A stretch of DNA of 6,833 bases. Source: Bacteroidota bacterium (GTDB lineage: Bacteria; Bacteroidota; Bacteroidia; Chitinophagales; Chitinophagaceae). Positions 1 to 5,086 of this stretch are shown in pieces (position 1 is the stretch's first letter; each line of letters begins with the position of its first letter). Position numbers and translations under genes: made by a program. The stretch lies in assembly GCA_023436685.1 (NCBI GenBank), contig JAEZIL010000316.1:1-6833 (forward strand). Reading direction: 5' to 3'. The notes below the pieces were generated by a model, which saw only the letters and a list, made by a program, of their open reading frames with translations, did not search any database and had not been told where the DNA came from.

Positions 1-327
1 ATCCCTGTTAGTTACAGGCCAGCGCATACTTTTTTCAGAGTAGTAAATAAGTTCGCGCTCTCCCGTGCGCTTTACTAAAGAGGATGATTTGGTACTATAA
101 ACCCAGTCTTTCTGCTTATCAATATCCATTAGTATATCTTCCAGTATATCGAGCGTGCCTTTCATAGTAAATGTAGCTTTGAGGGCTTTATGAGGCGAAT
201 TCTCAACTGTGCGGGTATATATTTTTATCCCTTCGCTGTCTTTTTTCAGGTCCCACTTCTCAGCAGCTGTCAGCGCAAGCGGCAGGCACCACAAGATAGT
301 TATCAGTATACCAATATATTGTTTCAT
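1..327 (-). CDS. START-domain exported protein, N-terminal part (cut by window edge)
   Basis: The reading frame starts at the ATG complementary to 325-327 and stays open to base 1, giving 109 residues with no stop, so the C-terminal part lies outside the window. Residues 1-21 form a signal peptide: a Lys near the start, a hydrophobic stretch (IGILITILWCLPLAL) and an Ala-rich cleavage region (TAA) before EKWDLKKD. The mature part matches the start of a START/polyketide-cyclase-like lipid-binding domain: W-x-L-x-K-D-x-E-G-I-K-I-Y-T-R, a middle section with DILMDIDKQKDWVY, and then the family's typical W-P-V-x-x-R-D near the cut edge. START domains form a helix-grip fold with a hydrophobic cavity for lipids. 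The substrate is unknown, and the signal peptide suggests a periplasmic location. It is transcribed away from the 438 gene across a 110-base gap. I am confident of the family, not of the function. Confidence 0.88.
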   Translation of the reverse strand, partial: MKQYIGILITILWCLPLALTAAEKWDLKKDSEGIKIYTRTVENSPHKALKATFTMKGTLDILEDILMDIDKQKDWVYSTKSSSLVKRTGERELIYYSEKSMRWPVTNRD

Positions 328-387
328 TTAGTCTGGTCTCTTATATAGTATTATAAAGTTACTTCAATATTCAACCATAAATCAAAA

Positions 388-419
388 TTTGGTATGATGT
401 ATTTAATATATTTACTTTG
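388..419 (+). promoter_or_regulatory. Candidate Bacteroidota-type promoter for the membrane protein/regulator module
   Basis: TTTG at 388-391 is followed, after 21 bases, by TACTTTG at 413-419. This resembles the Bacteroidota -33 (TTG/TTTG) and -7 (TAnnTTTG) elements at normal spacing, although the -7 box is one base short of consensus. The start codon is at 438, so the leader would be very short. The -7 box overlaps the inverted repeat at 414-436, which would let a bound repressor block initiation. The call rests on motif similarity only. Confidence 0.45.
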
Positions 420-436
420 TAGTTCAAAGTACTTTC
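414..436. promoter_or_regulatory. Candidate operator, copy 1 (CTTTG-N6-AAAGTACTTTC)
   Basis: ACTTTG (414-419), five bases, then CAAAGT (425-430) form a perfect inverted repeat. It runs into the perfect 10-base palindrome AAAGTACTTT (426-435), which ends two bases before the ATG at 438. CTTTG-N6-AAAGTACTTTC recurs with identical spacing at 1396-1417, in front of the third gene of the same module. A dimeric winged-helix protein encoded between the two sites (1077-1376) is the obvious candidate ligand. The motif is visible in the sequence; the protein-site link is inferred. Confidence 0.6.
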
Positions 437-437
437 C

Positions 438-1070
438 ATGTATCAGGAACAGGAAGCATCTATTAAAACACTTCAGGACATACGCAGCATAATGGAGCGG
501 TCAGCACGCTTCATATCGCTTAGCGGGTGGAGCGGAGTATGGGCCGGCAGTATTGCACTAGCCGGTAGCTTTATAGCAAAAAGCTGGCTGAACAACATGG
601 CACCTGCTGCAATAGCAGGCGATGCCTACTATGCTGTAATTACAAAGTTTGTATTGCTGGCTATTGCAGTATTTATTATTGCGTTGCTGGGTGCTTACTA
701 CTTCACCTGGCGAAAAGCCAGACAACAAGGCAGTAAACTTTTTAATAGCTCATCGCGGCGCATGCTGTTAGAAATGGCTATGCCCCTGGCAGCAGGGAGT
801 GTATTTGCACTGCATTTCGTATACGCCGGCCACGTGGCTTATATAGCGCCTGCGTGCCTGGCCTTTTATGGTTTATCGCTAATAAATGGCAGCAAGTATA
901 CATTGTCAGATATTAAATACCTGGGCCTGTGCATTTTGATGCTTGGTTGCATTAATTTGTTTGCTCCCGGCTATGGCCTTACATTATGGGCTATAGGGTT
1001 TGGGGTGTTGCACATACTGTATGGCATTGTTATGTGGAATAAGTACGATAAAAAAATAAGCAAAGCATAG
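438..1070 (+). CDS. Six-helix membrane protein of a regulator-linked module, function unknown
   Basis: This 210-aa protein begins with a short polar, amphipathic segment (residues 1-24, including IKTLQDIRSIMERSARF) and then has about six membrane helices, at roughly 25-47, 69-91, 112-130, 133-149, 158-175 and 180-200. It ends in a basic tail (NKYDKKISKA). There are no catalytic motifs and no signal peptide, so it should sit in the inner membrane. The N-terminal pattern RSIMERSARFISLSGWSGVWAG is one I associate with a conserved hypothetical membrane family in Bacteroidota that is encoded directly before small winged-helix regulators, as here: the regulator begins seven bases after this stop codon. 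The two genes are surely co-transcribed. The start at 438 is supported by the promoter-like and operator-like sequence immediately upstream. A sensor or accessory role for the regulator is possible, but nothing in the sequence proves it. Confidence 0.85.
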   Translation: MYQEQEASIKTLQDIRSIMERSARFISLSGWSGVWAGSIALAGSFIAKSWLNNMAPAAIAGDAYYAVITKFVLLAIAVFIIALLGAYYFTWRKARQQGSKLFNSSSRRMLLEMAMPLAAGSVFALHFVYAGHVAYIAPACLAFYGLSLINGSKYTLSDIKYLGLCILMLGCINLFAPGYGLTLWAIGFGVLHILYGIVMWNKYDKKISKA

Positions 1071-1076
1071 TAGCGC

Positions 1077-1376
1077 ATGAGTAGCCTCATAAGCCAGCTG
1101 AATAAGGTTTTCGATAGCAGGATACGCATCGGCATCATGAGTGCATTGATGGTAAATGAAGGCATGAACTTTAATGACCTGAAGGCATTAATGGATGTAA
1201 CCGACGGCAACCTGGCCACACACCTGAAAACACTGGAGGAAAATAAATACATACAAGTAAAGAAGGGATTTATTGGCAGGAAGACCAATACAACGTATTC
1301 TATCAGCAAGACAGGTGAAAAAGCTTTCAGGAATCACCTGGATGCACTTGAGAAAATAATACGTGGACTGGATTAG
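1077..1376 (+). CDS. Small winged-helix transcriptional regulator (HTH_34 / MarR-ArsR-like)
   Basis: This 99-aa protein is almost entirely one winged helix-turn-helix domain. Residues 1-27 make the first helix (SSLISQLNKVFDSRIRIGIMSAL). Residues 31-40 (NFNDLKALMD) and 43-57 (DGNLATHLKTLEENK) make the helix-turn-helix, with the second helix expected to read DNA. Residues 58-76 (YIQVKKGFIGRKTNTTYSI) form the wing, and 77-99 a C-terminal helix likely used for dimerisation. The length and the GNLATHLKTLE pattern fit the HTH_34 family (PF13601), usually single-domain DNA-binding proteins. No metal-binding cysteines are present, so any signal must come by another route, perhaps from the membrane protein encoded just upstream. 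Matching palindromic motifs at 414-436 and 1396-1417 flank this gene and that upstream gene, which suggests autoregulation together with control of the 1442 gene. Whether it represses or activates is inferred, with repression more likely because copy 1 overlaps a -7 element. Confidence 0.9.
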   Translation: MSSLISQLNKVFDSRIRIGIMSALMVNEGMNFNDLKALMDVTDGNLATHLKTLEENKYIQVKKGFIGRKTNTTYSISKTGEKAFRNHLDALEKIIRGLD

Positions 1377-1395
1377 TTAATTTTTTCTCTATTCG

Positions 1396-1417
1396 CTTTG
1401 AAATAAAAAGTACTTTC
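1396..1417. promoter_or_regulatory. Candidate operator, copy 2 (CTTTG-N6-AAAGTACTTTC)
   Basis: CTTTG (1396-1400), six bases, then AAAGTACTTTC (1407-1417) repeat the motif at 415-436 exactly in core and spacing, while the six spacer bases differ. It lies between the regulator stop (1376) and the start of the 1442 gene, 25 bases before that ATG. Its conservation in two separate intergenic gaps of one module argues for a shared binding site and for a second, internal promoter. I do not see a strong -33/-7 pair here; TCGCTTTG (1393-1400) could serve as a degenerate -7. Confidence 0.55.
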
Positions 1418-1441
1418 TAAATAATCTTTAATACAACGTTT

Positions 1442-1777
1442 ATGACACAAGAGAATTTAACATCACCGAAGTCGAAACCATTGCCGGGTAAATACATGCT
1501 GATAGGGCTGTGTATAGGCCTTGCAGCTATCCTGTTTTTTGTATTGCAGGCCGATGAGCCGGTACCAGCTGAATGGGGCAGGCTATGGATGGTAAAGCCA
1601 CTCATAGTTACACCGCTGACAGGAGCATTGGGCGGACTCAGTTTTTACATCATCGAACGTGTGCGCCTTCAGATGGGGTGGAACAAACTGTTGATGGGAG
1701 TTATAAGCGGTATCGTATTCCTTGTTATACTTTGGCTGGGCATAGTATTGGGGTTGAACGGTACGATGTGGGACTAA
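1442..1777 (+). CDS. Small three-helix membrane protein, function unknown (often annotated KefB-like in Bacteroidota)
   Basis: This 111-aa protein has a polar N-terminus of about 17 residues (MTQENLTSPKSKPLPGK), then three hydrophobic helices at roughly 18-36, 51-71 and 84-106, and ends NGTMWD. The loop between helices 1 and 2 contains ADEPVPAEWGRLWMVKP, and helix 2 is Gly-rich (PLTGALGGLSFYI). Similar short proteins in Bacteroidota are sometimes labelled 'potassium transporter KefB', but this one is far too short to be a cation/proton antiporter and has no TrkA-N or exchanger domain, so that name should not be trusted. It follows the winged-helix regulator by 65 bases and has the second copy of the operator-like motif directly upstream, so it probably belongs to the same regulon. 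A role in envelope homeostasis is a guess. Confidence 0.8.
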   Translation: MTQENLTSPKSKPLPGKYMLIGLCIGLAAILFFVLQADEPVPAEWGRLWMVKPLIVTPLTGALGGLSFYIIERVRLQMGWNKLLMGVISGIVFLVILWLGIVLGLNGTMWD

Positions 1778-1795
1778 TTTTAGTCTATACGCCAG

Positions 1796-2215
1796 CTAAA
1801 TTTCGCTGCTGTATTTTATTGCAGCTGTCAGTACATCAGCATTTATATCTTCCAGCTTTTTAAACTTGATGCAATAACCTGTAATACTGGCTTTGCCGAG
1901 GGTTGTGCCATATGTTTGCGCCAGGTATTTCTTATCTTCTATACCAAGTATATAAACGGAGATACCTGTTTTGTTGGCACTGATACCTATGCGGTAAAAC
2001 TCCCTGGATGAGCCGTCGGCATATTGTATGGTGCGTGTGCCATATCCTATATTGGGGTTGCTTACAACTTTACCTTCGCTATCTGTACCATCCAGAAACC
2101 ACAGCTTGCTGCCCGGCAGTATTTGCAATATGTGTTGATGTAATGCCAGCATATCGCTGCGCTTAGGCTCAGGCAGGCTGGCAATATAATCCTGTATCTG
2201 TTTTTCCGTGTTCAT
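1796..2215 (-). CDS. DUF1801 family protein (YdhG-like)
   Basis: This 139-aa protein has the usual length and layout of DUF1801 (PF08818). It starts with a helical segment containing I-x-x-Y-I-A-S-L-P-E-P-K-R-S-D-M-L-A-L-H (residues 7-26). A central beta-rich part carries GYGT (57-60), FYRIGIS and GISVYILG (84-91). The final part, GKASITGYCIKFKKLEDINADVLTAAIK (107-134), is the typical closing motif. It has no signal peptide or membrane segment, so it is a small cytoplasmic protein. The family has an alpha/beta frataxin-like fold in solved relatives, but its biochemical role is not settled. It converges on the 1442 gene with an 18-base gap and is divergent from the VIT transporter at 2311. No operon partner is visible. 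The family call is confident. Confidence 0.88.
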   Translation of the reverse strand: MNTEKQIQDYIASLPEPKRSDMLALHQHILQILPGSKLWFLDGTDSEGKVVSNPNIGYGTRTIQYADGSSREFYRIGISANKTGISVYILGIEDKKYLAQTYGTTLGKASITGYCIKFKKLEDINADVLTAAIKYSSEI

Positions 2216-2310
2216 ATAGATTTTGGGAGTTGCGTGCTTGTATTTTCAAATTACGTTTTATTTAATTGTTTGGCTAATGGTTAACTTTATGCATAGCAAT
2301 ACTTCTTCAC

Positions 2311-3033
2311 ATGCATATTGAACAGGAACACCAAAATCCGCTGAAGGACTATCTTTCGCCGCACTATATCCACAAAAGCAACTGGCTAAGGGCTGCAGTG
2401 CTGGGCGCTAACGATGGACTGCTATCAACAGCTAGTATTGTAGTTGGTGTGGCATCGGCCAATGTAACGCGCGAGCCTATTATACTGGCGGCGTTGGCCG
2501 GTTTGGTAGCAGGTGCTTTGTCGATGGCGGCGGGCGAATATGTTTCGGTAAGCTCGCAGACGGATATCGAAAAATCGGACATAGAGCGCGAGGCAAAAGA
2601 GCTACGGGAAATGCCTGAACAGGAATTGCAATACCTGGCCACTATATATGAGCAACGGGGATTGAAAAAAGAAACCGCACTGCAGGTAGCCCAAGAACTG
2701 ACAGCGCATGATGCACTGGCTGCCCATGTGCGCGATGAACTGGGCATAAACGAAATAAGCAAGGCCAACCCGCTGCAGGCTGCAATGGCATCGGGCGCAT
2801 CATTTATATGCGGGGCTATACTGCCACTTATCTTTTCCATATTTATGCCTTTGCAGGGAATGGTGTATTACCAATACGGCCTTACCATACTCTTCCTGAT
2901 GCTGCTGGGAGCAATAGCAGCCAAAACAGGCGGCTCAAGCATAGGGAAAGGCATACTGCGTATTACTGTATGGGGCACACTGGCCATGGTGCTTTCTGCT
3001 GCGGTAGGGCATTTGTTTGGGGTGGCGGTGTAG
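2311..3033 (+). CDS. VIT1/CCC1 family Fe2+/Mn2+ transporter
   Basis: This 240-aa inner-membrane protein has the five-helix VIT/CCC1 layout. TM1 (about 26-48) contains the family motif AAVLGANDGLLSTASIVVGVA with the conserved pore Asp at 35. TM2 (about 56-79) ends in ALSMAAGEYVSVSSQ, supplying the conserved Met and Glu of the transport path. A cytoplasmic acidic helical insert (about 84-150), rich in Glu and Asp (IEKSDIEREAKELREM, YEQRG, ELTAHDALAAHVRDELG), corresponds to the metal-binding domain seen in plant and protist VIT1. TM3-5 lie at about 156-180, 184-205 and 214-238. Members move cytosolic Fe2+ or Mn2+ out of the cytoplasm, probably by proton exchange. The length is normal and no key motif is missing. 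The ATG at 2311 is chosen because it leaves the usual 25-residue N-terminal segment (HYIHKSNWLR) before TM1. The gene stands alone, converging on the glycosylase-like gene with only six bases between stop codons. Confidence 0.93.
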   Translation: MHIEQEHQNPLKDYLSPHYIHKSNWLRAAVLGANDGLLSTASIVVGVASANVTREPIILAALAGLVAGALSMAAGEYVSVSSQTDIEKSDIEREAKELREMPEQELQYLATIYEQRGLKKETALQVAQELTAHDALAAHVRDELGINEISKANPLQAAMASGASFICGAILPLIFSIFMPLQGMVYYQYGLTILFLMLLGAIAAKTGGSSIGKGILRITVWGTLAMVLSAAVGHLFGVAV

Positions 3034-3039
3034 CGTGCA

Positions 3040-3615
3040 TTAAAAATGCCATTCCTGCCGCCAGCGCAGCAGTATATAATCTTCCAGTTTTTCTATCGGG
3101 CTTTCAGGGTACTGCTTGTTATATGCACCGTGATGGTAAGCGGCTTCCTGCGATGGTGCCAGTAACTTACGCTCGTGCATACCGTTAACGCTGCAATAAT
3201 GCGCTACGGGGTTCCAGAGATGCCGCCAGAATGCATCGGTTACACCACGGGTTAGGTACACGTTTTTTATTGATGAGTGCCTTTGCAATAGCTGAACGAT
3301 GTTCACATAGCTGAAGTCATCAAAATTGTGCTCTATCGCCTTGTCGGAAAAGCCACCCAGCATCTTTACATGATCTGCATTATCCGGCTCAGCATCTTCT
3401 ATACAACTGATAAGATCTGTAAAGGCTATTTGCTTGTGTTTGCAAAACTGCTGCCAATCATTGGCGCCTGCACCTATCAGCGATGCCTCAGCATACAAAC
3501 GCGGCAACACATCCCAAAAGCAGCTATCGGCTGTTCTGCCATAAAACCATTCGGCAGTATTATTAGCCGGCCATTCGGGATTAAACGTACCCACTATCAG
3601 CGTAGTAAGGCTCAT
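3040..3615 (-). CDS. Uracil-DNA-glycosylase-like superfamily protein; 5' end out of frame
   Basis: Read from the ATG complementary to 3613-3615, this is a 191-aa soluble alpha/beta protein. It opens with a strand and loop, TTLIVGTFNPEWPANN (residues 4-19), followed by WFYGRTADSCFWDVLPRLY. This resembles motif I and the FW-x-x-L helix of the UDG-like superfamily (UDG/MUG-type DNA repair glycosylases). KQIAFTDLI, a later strand KNVYLTRGVTDAFW (117-130) and LLAPSQEAAYHH (151-162) fit the later strands and the second active-site loop, normally an H/P-S-P-type motif. Catalytic specificity cannot be read. The frame is open up to 3690, but the codons upstream of 3615 give CPAIINSKASWIFPPSI, which does not look like this family. 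A different frame over the same bases encodes a much more plausible N-terminus (3581-3667). Translation from 3615 would start directly at the first core strand, so the product may be truncated or inactive. I hold the family assignment at moderate confidence. Confidence 0.72.
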   Translation of the reverse strand: MSLTTLIVGTFNPEWPANNTAEWFYGRTADSCFWDVLPRLYAEASLIGAGANDWQQFCKHKQIAFTDLISCIEDAEPDNADHVKMLGGFSDKAIEHNFDDFSYVNIVQLLQRHSSIKNVYLTRGVTDAFWRHLWNPVAHYCSVNGMHERKLLAPSQEAAYHHGAYNKQYPESPIEKLEDYILLRWRQEWHF

Positions 3616-3667
3616 AATCGATGGTGGAAAGATCCAGCTGGCTTTTGAATTTATGATCGCAGGGCAT
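3581..3667 (-). pseudogene. Displaced N-terminus of the glycosylase-like gene (apparent one-base frameshift)
   Basis: From the ATG complementary to 3665-3667 this frame reads MPCDHKFKSQLDLSTIDYEP and then runs out of frame to a stop at 3581-3583. If one of the two T's of CCTTAC (complement of AA at 3607-3608) is removed, it reads straight into TTLIVGTFNPEW of the downstream protein, giving a continuous 208-aa product. The joined sequence, a polar helix followed by IDYEP and the first core strand, is what I expect at the N-terminus of this family. This is either a sequencing or assembly error or a real frameshift mutation. Confidence 0.65.
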
Positions 3668-3735
3668 TGGGGAGTAATAAGATGGCACAAATTAATACAG
3701 TTTAGTTAACTGCTTGTAAAAGGGTGTTTTTCACG

Positions 3736-3765
3736 TTGTGGGTACAAAATACATATGTTATTTTG
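3736..3765 (+). promoter_or_regulatory. Candidate Bacteroidota-type promoter for the AT-rich 363-aa gene
   Basis: TTG at 3736-3738 is followed after 20 bases by TATTTTG at 3759-3765, a close match to the TAnnTTTG -7 element at standard spacing and one base short. The ATG at 3798 is 32 bases downstream, across an A-rich leader with no Shine-Dalgarno sequence. It suggests the AT-rich gene is transcribed as its own unit. Confidence 0.45.
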
Positions 3766-3797
3766 AACAGATAAAAATCAAATAATCAATCCAGACT

Positions 3798-4889
3798 ATG
3801 GAAACAGGAGTTTTAGTATCGGTTTTAGATAGACTGTTGGAAAAGATGCAACAAACATCTTTTGTTGCGAGTATAGACGACATAATGAAGCGTATACATA
3901 CAATAATAAATCAGCAACATCACCCTGAGAAACAGTCCTACATTAGCGCTTTTGAAAAATCTGTTATCAACGTTTTAAATAACCTTGAATTTTTTTCTAT
4001 TCAAGAAAAAACCGTTGAAGAAGATAAAGCTTTAAGACTTGTAAATTTTGAAAGACTTTTTGGTTCAGAAGCGAATGAACTATTTAAAAGAATTTTGAAA
4101 GATATATACGGCAATCCAAGTGGAGTAAATAATACTTTAACCAGTTACAAAAAGGAATTAAACAGCCTAATTGGGTTGCATAACTCATTCAATTTTTACA
4201 GGGATAATATTCCTAAGGGTATACATAATCCTCAAGATGATAATTTAATTGTTATCAATTTTAGGGAACATGCAAGTATTGAGAATTTAGACGAATTAGC
4301 CAAACATGCTTCAATTTGGAATAAAGTGTTACTTGGATTTTCCTTATTAACAAAAGAGAATGATAGATCATTTAAAATTGAAAGTGTTGAAAAAGGATCT
4401 TTAATATTAACATTATCAGCTGTACCAGCAGTTGTATTGTGCTTTGGTAAGGCTGCTGAAAAGGTGTTAGATGTAGTTAAAAAATATTATGAAGTAAAAA
4501 TCAAGGCCGCCGAATTAAAGGCATTAAAAATGCCAGCCCTAAACCAACTAATAACTGATTTAGATAATCAGTCAAATATCAATATTACAGAAGAAGCTGA
4601 CAATATTTCAAACGAACTTATCAACGAAACCAATGCGGGTGGGGAAGAAGTACAAGGAGACGTTACTAATGCTGTAAATAATGCTATAAAAGAAATGATT
4701 AAGTTTACGAATAAGGGGGGTAAGCTTGAAATCAAGCTAATTGCCTCAAATGATGAACAGAAGCAAGTGGAACTGAATTTAAATATAAAGTATAGTGAAG
4801 TAAAACAAATAAAAACAAAAATATCCGAGATAGAAGGATCGGAAAACATAACATTAATAGCCACTTCGGATAATGAAAATGAGAAATAA
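3798..4889 (+). CDS. AT-rich orphan protein of unknown function, probably horizontally acquired
   Basis: I cannot assign a function to this 363-aa protein. It appears soluble and mixed alpha/beta: helices at about 5-70 and 77-135, a strand NLIVINF (149-155), a helix IENLDELAKHASIWNKVLLGFSLL (161-184), a strand hairpin SFKIESVEKGSLILTLSAVPAV (191-212), a long helix (about 213-245), an acidic linker (255-290), and a C-terminal helix plus strands with FTNKGGKLEIKL (303-314). The order 'strand, helix with W, K-G-S-L strand, hydrophobic helix, charged helix' recalls an uncharacterised prokaryotic family I know only as hypothetical proteins. The hydrophobic stretch 201-217 is short for a membrane span. 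There is no signal peptide, cysteine cluster, Walker motif or nuclease motif. Hand counts of three 60-base stretches give about 23-33% G+C, against above 50% in stretches counted in the transporter and glycosyltransferase genes. This points to transfer. Its stop lies two bases from the converging small ORF. Confidence 0.85.
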   Translation: METGVLVSVLDRLLEKMQQTSFVASIDDIMKRIHTIINQQHHPEKQSYISAFEKSVINVLNNLEFFSIQEKTVEEDKALRLVNFERLFGSEANELFKRILKDIYGNPSGVNNTLTSYKKELNSLIGLHNSFNFYRDNIPKGIHNPQDDNLIVINFREHASIENLDELAKHASIWNKVLLGFSLLTKENDRSFKIESVEKGSLILTLSAVPAVVLCFGKAAEKVLDVVKKYYEVKIKAAELKALKMPALNQLITDLDNQSNINITEEADNISNELINETNAGGEEVQGDVTNAVNNAIKEMIKFTNKGGKLEIKLIASNDEQKQVELNLNIKYSEVKQIKTKISEIEGSENITLIATSDNENEK

Positions 4890-4891
4890 AA

Positions 4892-5086
4892 TCAATATTG
4901 TCTTCCGTGTGTGCTAAGTCGCTTAATGTTATAGAGCTTAACCACACCCTTACCTACTTGATCGAGAAGTAAAAGATTATGTTCAAGTTCATATAAATCA
5001 TCTTCTTTAAAATGAAACCATTCACTCAGCTCGGCGTAGTCTCTGACTACGTCTTTCATGGTAAGTAAATCTTCCGATTTACACAC
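4892..5086 (-). CDS. Small AT-rich hypothetical ORF overlapping the glycosyltransferase gene
   Basis: This 64-codon frame starts at a GTG (complement of 5084-5086) inside the sequence GTGTGTAA, overlapping the last eight bases of the glycosyltransferase gene, an arrangement suited to translational coupling. An internal ATG (complement of 5057-5059) would give 55 residues beginning MKDVVRDYAELSEWFHF. The product is charged and helical, with an acidic amphipathic middle (KEDDLYELEHNLLLL) and a basic end (LYNIKRLSTHGRQY), and I recognise no family. Its base composition (about 35% G+C by hand count) matches the AT-rich gene on its other side rather than the glycosyltransferase. It could be a real small gene at the end of the radical SAM operon, a remnant of a larger gene, or chance. 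Confidence 0.4.
   Translation of the reverse strand: MCKSEDLLTMKDVVRDYAELSEWFHFKEDDLYELEHNLLLLDQVGKGVVKLYNIKRLSTHGRQY

Noticed and set aside
355..365. AAAGTTACTTC in the 328-437 gap, resembling the AAAGTACTTTC operator core
   Set aside because: It has an extra central base, lacks the terminal TTT, and has no CTTTG half-site at the expected distance. A degenerate third site cannot be supported.
1772..1785. Inverted repeat GACTAA-TT-TTAGTC between the convergent 1442 and DUF1801 genes, as a possible terminator
   Set aside because: The stem is short and AT-rich, the loop is tiny, and no T-run follows on either strand.
2216..2310. Possible promoters in the divergent gap between the DUF1801 and VIT genes (TAACTTTA at 2282-2289 on +; TAATTTG around 2247-2253 on -)
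   Set aside because: Each -7-like box lacks a matching TTG/TTTG at 19-21 bases upstream, so neither forms a convincing pair.
2364..2840. Long open frame antisense to the VIT transporter
   Set aside because: It lies entirely opposite a well-supported gene, and its Ser/Ala-rich translation reflects the reverse complement of that gene's codons.
3037..3049. Hairpin GCATT-AAA-AATGC at the convergent ends of the transporter and glycosylase-like genes
   Set aside because: It has only a five-base stem and a three-base loop, with no T-tract after it on either strand, and it overlaps codons of the glycosylase-like gene. Too weak to call a terminator.
3616..3690. Upstream in-frame extension of the glycosylase-like gene to the ATG at 3690
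   Set aside because: The residues CPAIINSKASWIFPPSI do not resemble this kind of protein, while the overlapping frame from 3667 does. The longer start is better explained by a frameshift.
4723..4738. Perfect 7-base inverted repeat AGCTTGA-AA-TCAAGCT inside the 363-aa gene
   Set aside because: It falls on codons for K-L-E-I-K-L, where the repeated Lys-Leu codons create the symmetry. It is mid-gene with no U-tract, so a terminator or operator role is unlikely.
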